A stretch of DNA of 44,848 nt, from positions 1 through 44,848 of the forward strand of contig SLKJ01000073.1 in NCBI GenBank assembly GCA_007134675.1. The letters run 5' to 3'. Position numbers and translations under genes: made by a program. This DNA comes from Bacteroidales bacterium (GTDB lineage: Bacteria > Bacteroidota > Bacteroidia > Bacteroidales > PUMT01). Below are positions 1-8,167 of the stretch, piece after piece. A model generated the notes under the pieces. The model was not told where the DNA came from. It was given only the letters and a program-made list of their open reading frames with translations, and did no database searches. Numbering within the stretch: position 1 is the stretch's first letter; every line of letters starts with the position of its first letter.

Positions 1-469
1 CTTCAGCCTGTTGCTCAAGATCACCTCTGCGGGTTTTATAAAGATCAGCCACCTGAAGCAGAATGCTCTTCCACTGCTCCCTCGTGAAATAGGTCCCGCC
101 CCAGAAAGGTTTTGTGTCGGGAAGGGCAAAACAATTCAGAGGCCAGCCGCCCTGCCTGGTGAGAAGCTGCACTGCAGTCATATACATATGGTCAATGTCA
201 GGACGCTCTTCCCTGTCCACTTTAATACAGACAAAATGGCGGTTCATTATTTCCGCTATCTCCTGGTTCTCAAAGCTCTCCCTTTCCATTACATGGCACC
301 AATGACAGGCAGAATAACCTATACTCACAAGTATGGGTTTATCTTCGCCGGCAGCTTTTTCAAGCGCCTCCCTGCCCCACGGGTACCAGTCCACCGGATT
401 ATGAAGATGCTGCAGCAGATAGGGGCTTGCCTGCCCCTCGAGATGATTTGGCTTATTTGTGGCTTGCAT
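1..469 (-). CDS. DUF255 / YyaL-type thioredoxin-domain protein (5' part only)
   Basis: Reading the minus strand from the ATG at 469 gives 156 codons that run off the left edge, so only the N-terminus is present. The protein opens with a stretch ending in [10 protein letters not shown], then [18 protein letters not shown], then a segment containing [10 protein letters not shown] and QGGWPLNCF. These are hallmarks of the DUF255 (YyaL, SPATA20) family, whose N-terminal thioredoxin-like fold is followed by an alpha/alpha six-barrel domain that would lie outside the window. The CHWC pair is the redox-like motif. The biochemical role of the family is poorly known. The frame stays open upstream of 469, but that part reads through the degenerate repeat region and does not look like the family, so the ATG at 469 is preferred. 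Confidence 0.9.
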   Translation of the reverse strand, partial: MQATNKPNHLEGQASPYLLQHLHNPVDWYPWGREALEKAAGEDKPILVSIGYSACHWCHVMERESFENQEIAEIMNRHFVCIKVDREERPDIDHMYMTAVQLLTRQGGWPLNCFALPDTKPFWGGTYFTREQWKSILLQVADLYKTRRGDLEQQAE

Positions 470-800
470 GACTATCTCGAATTGATTATTTGGTTCAAAC
501 TGTTCGCTTACTGAATATGTAACAAAATATTTCTGGTTTTGATGGCAATAGGATTTCTCCTGCTTTGGTAACAATAGAATCAATCAATCTATAACAAAAT
601 GATTCTTCCTGAAATGGTAACAAAATATTTCCTGCTCTGGCAACTAAAGGAACCACGAATTTATAACAAAAGGATTCCTGAAATGTTGAAGCATTATAAA
701 AAGGGGGGGTACCAGTCAAACTTTCTTTTCCTGGCAAAAGTTATGAACAACTCTGCTGTATTACCGTTTAGAGTTTTGTATAAACCAAATTATTTTTCTG
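470..800. other. intergenic region between divergent genes
   Basis: This 331-nt gap separates the minus-strand DUF255 gene from the plus-strand prenyltransferase. Its left half is filled by the degenerate repeats. The right half is AT-rich and presumably carries the prenyltransferase promoter, but I see no clean TAnnTTTG element and no RNA gene. Confidence 0.6.
519..690. repeat. degenerate tandem repeats, about 23-26 nt per unit
   Basis: Between the DUF255 start and the prenyltransferase there are about seven imperfect copies of a unit that on the plus strand begins GTAACAAAAT and continues roughly ATTTCCTGnnnTG. Units start near 519, 544, 568, 591, 617, 640 and 663. Because the period is close to 24, three units are near 72 nt, which produces a spurious minus-strand ORF (495-737) with a repeated peptide of 23-24 residues (pattern FQEESFCY ... 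AGEILLP). I regard that ORF as a by-product. The array sits directly upstream of the DUF255 gene on its own strand. Its function is unknown. Confidence 0.6.
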
Positions 801-1820
801 ATGACAACAATAAAAACATGGATGAGGGCGCTTCGCACAATACCGCGCATTGATCGCACAGAATGGGATAACTATGATATAATTTCACGCTGGCTGGTAG
901 CCACCAGATCTGCAGTGTTTGTGATGACTGCCATATCGGCAATGATAGGCGGCATCCTGGCATGGAAGGATGGGAACGTCAACTGGGTTTTCTTCATGGT
1001 AGCATTGGCGGGACTGATTTTTGCACATGCATCCAACAACCTGATCAATGACCTTGTGGATTATAACAAGGGCATTGATGTTAACAACTACTACCGGTCA
1101 CAATATGGTCCGCAACCCCTTGAAAACGGTTTTCTGAAAAAACCGGTTTTTTACAGGTATATCGGTATAACCTTACTGCTCGCCATAGCAGCCGGTATCT
1201 ACCTTGTAATGAATACCGGTCCCCTTACCCCCGTTCTGGCCTTTCTGGGACTCTTTTTCCTGCTGTTTTACACATGGCCTCTCAAGTACATAGGAATGGG
1301 TGAACCGACCGTCATACTGGTATGGGGACCACTGATGATAGGCGGAACTTATTATGTGGCGGGAGGATCGGTCTGGAGCTGGGAAGTGGCGATGATCGGA
1401 CTGGTTTATGCTTTAGGCCCTACATCGGTGCTGTTCGGCAAACACACTGACAAGCTCAGGGAAGATAAAGCAAAAGGGGTAAACACCCTGCCTGTAATAA
1501 TAGGCGAAAAGGTTGCCAGGTATACAAACGTTGGTATGTGGGTGTCGCAGTACCTTCTGGTAGGCTTTATGGTAGCAGCCGGAACAGTAAGCCCTGTGAT
1601 GCTGGTAATACTGCTGGCCCTGCCTAAACTATTATGGGCATACCGGGTCTATTCAAAACCGAGACCTGAATCGGCTCCACCAGATCTTCCCGGGGGTGTA
1701 TGGCCACTTTACCTCTCTGCCCACGCTTTTAATTATAATAAGACTTTTGGTGGACTCTTCCTGCTTGGGCTTATTGCCGATACAATTCTTTTTAAAACGG
1801 GCTGGTACTTTGTGTTCTGA
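801..1820 (+). CDS. UbiA/MenA-family prenyltransferase
   Basis: A 339-residue polytopic membrane protein of the UbiA superfamily, which transfers polyprenyl chains onto aromatic acceptors. The first Asp-rich motif is NDLVDYNKGID at residues 83-93, in the form typical of MenA-like enzymes. The second is HTDKLREDKAKGVNTL at 215-230. Hydrophobic segments alternate through the rest of the chain. Menaquinone synthesis (dihydroxynaphthoate prenylation) is the most natural role in an anaerobic Bacteroidota, but no other men gene is nearby, so the acceptor is inferred. A Pro-rich loop (near residues 286-300) precedes the last helix. The start at 801 is the first in frame; Met8 (822) is an alternative. 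No clear ribosome binding site is visible. Confidence 0.85.
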   Translation: MTTIKTWMRALRTIPRIDRTEWDNYDIISRWLVATRSAVFVMTAISAMIGGILAWKDGNVNWVFFMVALAGLIFAHASNNLINDLVDYNKGIDVNNYYRSQYGPQPLENGFLKKPVFYRYIGITLLLAIAAGIYLVMNTGPLTPVLAFLGLFFLLFYTWPLKYIGMGEPTVILVWGPLMIGGTYYVAGGSVWSWEVAMIGLVYALGPTSVLFGKHTDKLREDKAKGVNTLPVIIGEKVARYTNVGMWVSQYLLVGFMVAAGTVSPVMLVILLALPKLLWAYRVYSKPRPESAPPDLPGGVWPLYLSAHAFNYNKTFGGLFLLGLIADTILFKTGWYFVF

Positions 1821-1860
1821 TTTGTTTATATTTAAAATGTAAATTTTTTCATCTACATTT

Positions 1861-1921
1861 ATCCTGTAAAAACAATAGTCAAAATTTCGTAAAGAAGTTA
1901 CAAAATTTTGACTGACAGGAT
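1861..1921. promoter_or_regulatory. nested inverted repeat (terminator or operator)
   Basis: The inner arms GTCAAAATTTCGTAA (1878-1892) and TTACAAAATTTTGAC (1898-1912) pair at 14 of 15 positions around a 5-nt loop. Flanking ATCCTGT (1861-1867) and ACAGGAT (1915-1921) extend the symmetry. It lies between the prenyltransferase stop and the lipoprotein start. There is no T-run after the stem, so a classical intrinsic terminator is not assured. Confidence 0.6.
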
Positions 1922-1956
1922 GAACCGCTTCGCTTTAACATTTTAAATAATCTTTT

Positions 1957-2709
1957 ATGAAGAGGATGATAAGGTTAATTCTGCCCTTTGCGCTAATGAT
2001 TGCAATCGCAGGCTGTGCAGAATTAAGGCAGCTTTCAGAGCAGTTTGAATCACCCCGCCCCCTTACTAACCAGGAGGTCATTGAGGGACTCAGAGAAGCG
2101 CTGATCATAGGATCAAACACGGCCGCAGCCGGCCTGTCCGCAACTGACGGATATTATCGTGACCAGGCAGTCAGGATAATGCTTCCACCCGAGGCACAAA
2201 TTATTACAGATAACCTGTCTCTTATTCCGGGCGGGGAAAAACTCCTGGAAGATCTAATACTCAGCATAAACAGGGCAGCAGAAGACGCAGCGAGAGAGGC
2301 GGCTCCAATATTCGCAGGAGCGGTCCGCAACATGACTATAGCGGACGGTTTTGAAATTCTGAGGGGCGAAAATGATGCTGCGACCCAATACCTTATTCTG
2401 CATACCAGAAGCGAGCTGTTCGATCTCTACCAGCCCGGAATACAAAGGTCAACAGAAAAGCCGGTCGTTGGAAATATTTCTGCCAGTGATTCCTGGAATA
2501 CCCTAACCACTCAATGGAACAGGGTTGCCAATTCGGCAGTGGGACGCATGGCTGATTTGAAACCAGTGTATGTTGATCTGGACACGTATCTCACTGAAAA
2601 GGCACTTGACGGACTGTTTCTGAAACTGGCGCAGGAAGAGAAAAAGATAAGGACCGACCCTGCGGCCAGGGTAACCGACCTGCTAAGAAGGGTTTTCGGC
2701 CGGTCCTGA
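1957..2709 (+). CDS. DUF4197 family lipoprotein
   Basis: A 250-residue protein with a signal peptide ending in a lipobox (IAGC, Cys19), so it is predicted to be lipid-anchored in the envelope. The mature part is largely alpha-helical and matches the DUF4197 family: an N-terminal LTNQEVIEGLREAL segment, a repeated pattern of LPPEAQIITDNLSLIPGG, and a middle FEILRGENDAATQYL block. The molecular function of DUF4197 is not established. The gene stands alone after the nested inverted repeat and converges on the Nudix gene 27 nt downstream. The start is fixed by the signal peptide. Confidence 0.85.
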   Translation: MKRMIRLILPFALMIAIAGCAELRQLSEQFESPRPLTNQEVIEGLREALIIGSNTAAAGLSATDGYYRDQAVRIMLPPEAQIITDNLSLIPGGEKLLEDLILSINRAAEDAAREAAPIFAGAVRNMTIADGFEILRGENDAATQYLILHTRSELFDLYQPGIQRSTEKPVVGNISASDSWNTLTTQWNRVANSAVGRMADLKPVYVDLDTYLTEKALDGLFLKLAQEEKKIRTDPAARVTDLLRRVFGRS

Positions 2710-2736
2710 TAAACAGCACAATACCCCGTTTAAATA

Positions 2737-3270
2737 TTATTCATGCTTTTTGAACTTTTTAATAAGTTCCTCCAGCAGTCCGCCGCTAATCTCCCCGGAG
2801 GCAGGAAACGTTGGATTCCTGACAGCATGAATATCTGCCTTAAGCCTTTCAAGGGCAGTAACCATTACCAGGTCATGATCAAATGCCAGAGGGGGTATAT
2901 CCCTCACCCTGAACCATTGTGCCTTTTCAGCATCATCTCCGGCAACGGGATTATGGTCGGATAATATTACCACTGCAAGGTATACAACCGATATGACCCT
3001 TCCCCTCGGATCACGGTCCACGTCACTGAAGGTACCCAGCTGTTCCAGGTGCACCCCCTCTACACCGGTCTCTTCCTTAAGCTCTCTGAGTGCACACTGC
3101 CCGGAGGTCTCGTCCATATTCAGGAATCCGCCGGGAAATGCCCACCGGCCCTTATATGGATCTTTTCCCCTTTCCACCAGCAGGACATTAAGGTCCCGAC
3201 CGTCAAATCCAAACAGCACGCAATCCGAACTTACTGCCGGACGCGGATAATCATAACAATACTTGCCCAT
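2737..3270 (-). CDS. Nudix hydrolase (ADP-ribose pyrophosphatase-like)
   Basis: A 177-residue Nudix protein. The catalytic Nudix box is seen as GGFLNMDETSGQCALRELKE followed at once by ETGV, fitting GX5EX7REUXEEXGU. The sequence begins PRPAVSSDCVLFGFDG, typical of the Bacteroidota ADP-ribose pyrophosphatase/NrtR-related branch, but there is no C-terminal winged-helix domain, so an enzymatic role is favoured over regulation. Likely substrates are nucleoside-diphosphate-linked compounds such as ADP-ribose; the exact substrate cannot be read from the sequence. The gene is single and converges with the DUF4197 gene. Confidence 0.85.
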   Translation of the reverse strand: MGKYCYDYPRPAVSSDCVLFGFDGRDLNVLLVERGKDPYKGRWAFPGGFLNMDETSGQCALRELKEETGVEGVHLEQLGTFSDVDRDPRGRVISVVYLAVVILSDHNPVAGDDAEKAQWFRVRDIPPLAFDHDLVMVTALERLKADIHAVRNPTFPASGEISGGLLEELIKKFKKHE

Positions 3271-3331
3271 AGCAGCTATTTCTTATATTAAAACCAGTTA
3301 AAATGGAGTGGCGGGTTCATTGAATTATTTA

Positions 3332-4261
3332 TTATAGTGCCATACGGCTGTTTGTCAGGCACATATCAACCAGTTCGTTTATACTGGCTGTCCCTGTGCA
3401 CATCACCGTATCGGCGCCTCCCCAATAGATCTTAACAGTCCCGTCCTCTTCAGGAACTGCTCCGCAGGTAAAAACAACATTATGCACGTAACCGCTCAGT
3501 TCATAAGGCTCTTCAGGCTGCAGGATCCAGTTGTCACCCACCCCGATAATATTTGAAGGGTCCTCAAGATCATGCAGGGCAACCCCGAGCCGGTAAACAC
3601 TGCCATCCATGGTCGGAAAAACACCGTGGTAAATATTGAGCCAGCCTCTGTCTGTTTTAATCGGAGGGGCTCCCGGACCGATTTTCATTTCGTCCCAGTG
3701 ATATTGAACCGGCTTCATAATAATTTTTGACTCGCCCCAGTACCTGAGATCCGGCGAATAGCTGATCCAGACGGACCAGGGACTGATTTCGGAGTGAGGC
3801 CTGTCAAGACGGGCATAGAGGCCGTTAAACCTTTCGGGGAAAATAACGACGTTGCGGTAGTCCGCCTCCGTTATAAGTGAAAACCGTTCAACCGACACCC
3901 AGTCCCTCGTCTTCGCAAGCCCTATCCTCACCCCGTGCCTGGAATAGGCTGAATAGGTGATAATATATTCACCCTCCATGAAAGTGATCCGCGGATCCTC
4001 AATGCCATACTCCTCATATTCCGCAAATAATCCAGTCCTGGCAGGCACCATGAAAGGTTCAGGATCAACCCTGAAATCAAAGCCGTCCCCGCTCCTTGCC
4101 AGTCCAAGTATACTCCTGCCGTTATGCCTGTGCGACCTGAAAAGCATTAAATACTGTCCGTTGAATTTAGTGACACCGGCATTATGAACGGTTGCCACTT
4201 CGTAGGGAACATCCTTTTTTGTGAGGATAGGGTTGTTTTTATGCCTGGTAATCAGCACCAT
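3332..4261 (-). CDS. GH130 family beta-mannoside phosphorylase-like enzyme
   Basis: A 309-residue five-bladed propeller enzyme without a signal peptide, so cytoplasmic. The GH130 signature GIEDPRIT contains the proposed catalytic Asp (Asp89), and the N-terminal blade carries FRSHRHNGRS. C-terminal motifs HWDEMKIGPGAPPIKTDRGW and IYHGV are also typical of the family. GH130 enzymes phosphorolyse beta-mannosidic linkages in glycans and mannooligosaccharides, releasing mannose 1-phosphate; the linkage specificity is not predictable here. A mannose isomerase and a ROK kinase lie further along the window. A weak promoter-like sequence (ATTG, 21 nt, TATTTTG) lies upstream on the minus strand at 4328-4359. 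Confidence 0.88.
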   Translation of the reverse strand: MVLITRHKNNPILTKKDVPYEVATVHNAGVTKFNGQYLMLFRSHRHNGRSILGLARSGDGFDFRVDPEPFMVPARTGLFAEYEEYGIEDPRITFMEGEYIITYSAYSRHGVRIGLAKTRDWVSVERFSLITEADYRNVVIFPERFNGLYARLDRPHSEISPWSVWISYSPDLRYWGESKIIMKPVQYHWDEMKIGPGAPPIKTDRGWLNIYHGVFPTMDGSVYRLGVALHDLEDPSNIIGVGDNWILQPEEPYELSGYVHNVVFTCGAVPEEDGTVKIYWGGADTVMCTGTASINELVDMCLTNSRMAL

Positions 4262-4376
4262 AGCCTATAAATTATTCGGCAATCAGAATTGACTCACAGC
4301 CAATTTATTAATTCTGTTTTAAGATTGCAAAATACTTAATTAAATCCGAAAACATCAATAAATTCAATGAAATCTG

Positions 4377-4994
4377 TTATGCCTGAATAAGAAAGGACCT
4401 GGCATTTTCCAGTTCCTCATTGATAATGGTATGAACCCTGCCGGGGAAAATATCAAGGCTGACATCAGCGCCCATTTTAAGAAGCTGATCACGCGTATCC
4501 TCTGACCTTTCCAGGGGTATATGAGGATCATTATCGCTGTTGCTGATATATATTTTTGTTCCCTCAAAATTTCCCTGGTAATGTTCATAGCCAGGCTCCT
4601 CTCCTATCAGTCCTCCGGTAAAGGAAGCAATGCCCCCATATCTTAAGGCAAAGCGGGCAGCAACTTCCACCGAAAGGCACGCCCCCTGTGAAAAGCCCAT
4701 GAGGTAGATATTCTCTGCAGGTATATATCCCGTAATATTGTCAATTATCTTTTTTACAAAATCAATGGCGCTGCTGAGCCAGGGCTCATTTTGGGCAATG
4801 GGCATAAGGAAACTGTAGGGGTACCATTGAAAATTTGTCGCCTGCGGGGCGGCAACATACCACGATTCACCGGCAAAGTAACCTGCCAGCGGCAGAATGT
4901 TACCGGCAGTTGCACCTCTCCCGTGCAAAAGAATCAAAGCTTTGGAGGCCTCCTTAATACTGCTCCCCTTTTCTATTATATCGTACCTGTGCAT
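4377..4994 (-). CDS. alpha/beta hydrolase, MhqD / phospholipase-carboxylesterase type
   Basis: A 205-residue serine hydrolase of the short phospholipase/carboxylesterase family. The oxyanion-side motif LLHGRGA is near residue 22, the nucleophile elbow is GFSQG (Ser102), the acid is Asp154 or Asp156 in SNSDNDPHIP, and the base is His188 in GRVHTI. It lies 87 nt downstream of the ring-cleaving dioxygenase on the same strand. That dioxygenase-hydrolase pairing is the one seen in Bacillus mhqO-mhqD, which handles quinone and catechol electrophiles. The role in quinone detoxification is inferred from this pairing. Confidence 0.82.
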   Translation of the reverse strand: MHRYDIIEKGSSIKEASKALILLHGRGATAGNILPLAGYFAGESWYVAAPQATNFQWYPYSFLMPIAQNEPWLSSAIDFVKKIIDNITGYIPAENIYLMGFSQGACLSVEVAARFALRYGGIASFTGGLIGEEPGYEHYQGNFEGTKIYISNSDNDPHIPLERSEDTRDQLLKMGADVSLDIFPGRVHTIINEELENARSFLIQA

Positions 4995-5081
4995 TATTCC
5001 ATGTTCTTAAGATAACCGAAAACAAGTTTTTAATTTATAATCCAAAACTGCTTAACTTTAGAAAAACCGGATATTGTCATT

Positions 5082-6053
5082 TCAATCCCTGAATTTTTCC
5101 ATATCAAGTGTGACAGTCTCAAGATTACCTTCTATGTCAGACCTGTTCTTTTCATGCCATGGAGGAAGCTTCAGCTCCGCACCAAGATGATTGGGGCTCT
5201 CATCAATTGACATCCCCGGAGGATTGGTGGCTACTTCAAACAGAACACCTCCGGGTTCGCGGAAATAGACTGACCTAAAATACATCCTGTCCACTACCGG
5301 TGTAACATGGACCCCGTGACTGACAAGCTTTTCCCTTACTTCCAGCTGGGTGTCATCATTGATAGTAGCAAAAGCGACGTGATGGAAAGTGCCGCTGCCT
5401 CCCTTTCCAATGGTTCCAGATGGCAAGGCAAGCACATCGACTATTTCGCCAACCTCCCCGTCCACAGAAAATCTGAACCGCCCGTTTTCCTCAGCAATCA
5501 ATTTATGATCCATTATGTCTGTGAGAAAACCTGCAGTTCTCTCATGACGCTGCTGATTCAGGGCGACAGAGTAAAGCCCTTTAATGGTATGTGCAGATGG
5601 TATGTGCCCGTAATTATATCCATCCCTGAAATCACTGTCATTTGCAACCAGCTCAATACCGAGACCGTCGTTGTCCTCGAAATAAATAAACTCCTCATTA
5701 TCAAACCTTGTTTGAGGTTTTGTAAAATCAATCCCGAATTTATCAAGCCTCTTCATCCAGTATCCAATTGATCCTTCAGGGATGGAAAAAGAGGTAACGG
5801 TCAGTTGTCCCGCACCTTTTCGCCCTTTTACCATTCCGGGATAGGGAAAGAAGGTCATCAGCGTGCCGGGAGCTCCTTCCCTGTCACCGTAATAGAGATG
5901 ATACACATCAGGTGCATCAAAGTTTACGGTTTTCTTTACCATCCTGAGTCCGAGTATACCCGCATAGAAATCAACGTTTTTCTGCACATCAGAAGCCAAA
6001 GCTGTTACATGATGGAGTCCGAGAATCCCTGTGTTATTTTCGTTGTTTGTCAT
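5082..6053 (-). CDS. VOC-family ring-cleaving dioxygenase (MhqO/LinE-like)
   Basis: A protein of about 323 residues with two vicinal-oxygen-chelate modules. The first starts with GILGLHHVTALASD and the second contains GTFHHVAFAT. Metal-ligand candidates are the His of LHHVT, the His of FHHVAF and the Glu of GGVLFEVAT. The length and the LHLPPW-like tail (KLPPWHEKNR) match the MhqO group of ring-cleaving dioxygenases. The open frame begins at 6104, but the family start corresponds to the Met at 6053 (MTNNENNTG), which I prefer. It is followed by the MhqD-like hydrolase. A ring-cleaving dioxygenase needs oxygen, so in an anaerobe it would act during oxic stress. That last point is inference. 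Confidence 0.82.
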   Translation of the reverse strand: MTNNENNTGILGLHHVTALASDVQKNVDFYAGILGLRMVKKTVNFDAPDVYHLYYGDREGAPGTLMTFFPYPGMVKGRKGAGQLTVTSFSIPEGSIGYWMKRLDKFGIDFTKPQTRFDNEEFIYFEDNDGLGIELVANDSDFRDGYNYGHIPSAHTIKGLYSVALNQQRHERTAGFLTDIMDHKLIAEENGRFRFSVDGEVGEIVDVLALPSGTIGKGGSGTFHHVAFATINDDTQLEVREKLVSHGVHVTPVVDRMYFRSVYFREPGGVLFEVATNPPGMSIDESPNHLGAELKLPPWHEKNRSDIEGNLETVTLDMEKFRD

Positions 6054-6170
6054 GGTTATAAAATAATAATGTTTTATCTGACAAGACAAGTTACACTTTT
6101 TCACTCATTCTGATCATTATATTAATATCTTTCATTACCCCCCTCTGCATTTCAACAGATCTGACCGGGG

Positions 6171-6575
6171 TTAGGTGTTGTCGTCTGAAATCGGTATAAA
6201 AACCGACCTTCTTGGCTGTTGACTTATATTCCTTGACCTGTGTCCCTTTCCGGATGTATCTTCGACCAGCAGAATATCGCCACCCCTGAATCTCCGGATT
6301 TCGCCCAGGCTGGTAGTGATTTCGATCTCACCGTCAAGCAGAATGATGAACTGTCTGGCAGGGGCATTATGAAAATCGTAGTCATAATCCGGCTTATTCA
6401 GCCTGAACTGAATATCCTTTGCATTGAATCCGGCAGACAGATAACCTATGGCTCCCCTATCAGCCAGGCCTATCTTTATATCTTCAAACCGGCTTTCACC
6501 TGAACTGTCAGAATAAAGCCGTGTGTATGTTAATACCTTTGAATCCATAATTGCTGAATTTTTAACATTATTCAA
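6171..6575 (-). CDS. small cupin-domain protein
   Basis: A 134-residue single-domain cupin. The first cupin strand pair reads PARQFIILLDGEIEITTSLGEIRRFRGGDILLVEDTSGKGHRSR, here recognisable by its GEIEI, GGDILLVED and GKGH elements. It has a partly kept metal-binding set (a His in the final motif), so it could bind a metal and a small carboxylate or sugar. No substrate can be assigned. The start is uncertain: Met1 at 6575 or Met10 at 6548 (MDSKVLTYTRLY), and the shorter form looks more like the family. It lies upstream of the MhqO-like gene on the same strand with a gap of 117 nt, so co-transcription is possible but not shown. Confidence 0.7.
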   Translation of the reverse strand: MNNVKNSAIMDSKVLTYTRLYSDSSGESRFEDIKIGLADRGAIGYLSAGFNAKDIQFRLNKPDYDYDFHNAPARQFIILLDGEIEITTSLGEIRRFRGGDILLVEDTSGKGHRSRNISQQPRRSVFIPISDDNT

Positions 6576-6681
6576 TTTCCCATCTAAATAAATGCATACG
6601 GGCCCATTTTGTTCATTATCTTACACGAGCCACTGGATTTAAAAGAATGGAAATTGAAAATTTTACAGTGTTTTTAATAAA

Positions 6682-8043
6682 TCAGACCACCAGATAGAGC
6701 AGCCATGCAAAAAGCAGTCCGCTCACGGCAATTATGGTCACCATCATAGTCCATGTCTGCAATGTCTGCTTTTCGTCCATACCAAGGTATTTGCCTACCA
6801 GCCAGAATCCGCTGTCATTTACATGAGACAGGATAGAGGCTCCTGCAGCAATCGAAATAACAACAAGGGCCTCCTGTGGCTGGGTCAGGGCAAAGACAGA
6901 GAGGATAGGGCTCATAATGCCTGCCGCGGTTATCATGGCAACTGTTGCAGAACCCTGGGTTACACGCACCACCGAGGCAATGATCCAGCCCAGTACAACG
7001 GGGTTGATACTGCCTGTTGATACTGCCTGTGCAAGAGTATCGCCAATGCCGCTGTCCACCAAAATCTGTTTCAGTACCCCTCCTGCCCCGGTTACAAGTA
7101 TAATAATACCTGCAGGGCCCAGGGCAGCATTGCTTATCTCCTGAAGCTTCTTCTTTGTTGTGCCTCTCCTGATGCCCAGCAAATAGATTGAAAGGAATGT
7201 TGCGATCAGCAGCGCCGAGAATGGGTGGCCAATAAAAATTATGAACCCGGTCAGGAAATTGTCCGGAAGGACACCGGTGTTCACCAGCGCCCCGGTTATG
7301 GTATTGAAAAGGATCAGTGCCAGCGGGGTACCAATCAGCAGCACTACAAGCCTGAAAGCAGGATAATCCTGGCGTGGCTTGTCGTTTTCCTTTAAAGATG
7401 TAAACATCCCGGCCGGAGGTTGAATCTTAACCTTACCGCTTATATAACGGCCGAAAAGAGGACCGGCAATTATTACAACCGGGATTCCAACGGCGAACCC
7501 CAGAATTATCACCCAGCCGAGGTTAGCACCTATTATCTCCGATACTGCTACCGGACCCGGTGTGGGAGGAATAAAGCTGTGTGTTGCTGCAAGACCTGCC
7601 AGCAGGGGAATACCGTAAAACAGTAACGATTTCTTTGTTTTCCTCGAAAGAGCATAAAGAATGGGTACAAGTATAATAAAGGCTACGTCAAGAAATACTG
7701 GTATGGCAATGATAAATCCGGTCAGGCTGAGTGCCCAGGGTGCCTTATCCTCTCCAAATCTGTTTATCATGTAGAGGGCAAGGGCCTCTGCTCCGCCTGA
7801 ATATTCAAGTATCTTGCCGAATATGGCACCCAGTCCCACAACCACAGCAATGAACCCGAGCGTTCCTCCCATACCCTCCTGGATGCTCACAAGGATATCC
7901 GTAGGGGTCATTCCTGCGGCGTATCCTGTCATGATGCTGACAAGCATCAGCGATATGAATGCGTGTATTTTCAGTTTCAGCACCAGAAAAAGAAGGGAAG
8001 CCACTGCTGCAACAAGTATGAGAACAAGCAAAATCGGGTCCAT
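6682..8043 (-). CDS. GntP-family gluconate:H+ symporter
   Basis: A 453-residue inner-membrane permease with about 12 hydrophobic segments. Family landmarks include GTLGFIAVVVGLGAIFGKILEYSGG, PVFLDVAFIILVPI, THSFIPPTPGPVAVSEIIGA and the C-terminal SHVNDSGFWLVGKY (each recognisable in part). GntP proteins import gluconate and related sugar acids or hydroxy acids such as glycerate. No gluconate kinase is next to it, so the substrate is open. A perfect 10-bp inverted repeat lies 100 nt upstream, between this gene and the preceding transporter. Confidence 0.92.
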   Translation of the reverse strand: MDPILLVLILVAAVASLLFLVLKLKIHAFISLMLVSIMTGYAAGMTPTDILVSIQEGMGGTLGFIAVVVGLGAIFGKILEYSGGAEALALYMINRFGEDKAPWALSLTGFIIAIPVFLDVAFIILVPILYALSRKTKKSLLFYGIPLLAGLAATHSFIPPTPGPVAVSEIIGANLGWVIILGFAVGIPVVIIAGPLFGRYISGKVKIQPPAGMFTSLKENDKPRQDYPAFRLVVLLIGTPLALILFNTITGALVNTGVLPDNFLTGFIIFIGHPFSALLIATFLSIYLLGIRRGTTKKKLQEISNAALGPAGIIILVTGAGGVLKQILVDSGIGDTLAQAVSTGSINPVVLGWIIASVVRVTQGSATVAMITAAGIMSPILSVFALTQPQEALVVISIAAGASILSHVNDSGFWLVGKYLGMDEKQTLQTWTMMVTIIAVSGLLFAWLLYLVV

Positions 8044-8142
8044 AAACGGTTATTTTAAAGTTTTAAAATGCTCTATATTCATAAGTCATTATTCAAATTA
8101 AATCATTCAAAATGTAAAATAGTGCCGGTAGTCATTGCCCCT

Positions 8143-8167
8143 GATATATTTAAAGGATAAATATATC
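8143..8167. promoter_or_regulatory. perfect 10-bp inverted repeat upstream of gntP-like gene
   Basis: GATATATTTA (8143-8152) and TAAATATATC (8158-8167) are exact reverse complements around the loop AAGGA. The right arm overlaps the stop codon of the transporter at 8166-9128. The AT-only stem and the location 100 nt before the permease start suit either an operator for the permease or a weak transcript end for the preceding gene. Confidence 0.5.

Noticed and set aside
11-514. Plus-strand open frame of 167 codons at the left edge
   Set aside because: The minus strand in the same region has clear DUF255 motifs, so the plus-strand frame is only a shadow.
495-737. Minus-strand frame of 80 codons with a repeated peptide
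   Set aside because: The peptide repeat is a direct result of the roughly 24-nt DNA repeats, and there is no family resemblance or ribosome binding site.
599-853. Plus-strand frame of 84 codons overlapping the prenyltransferase start
   Set aside because: It reads through the degenerate repeats, shows no recognisable domain and overlaps a well-supported gene.
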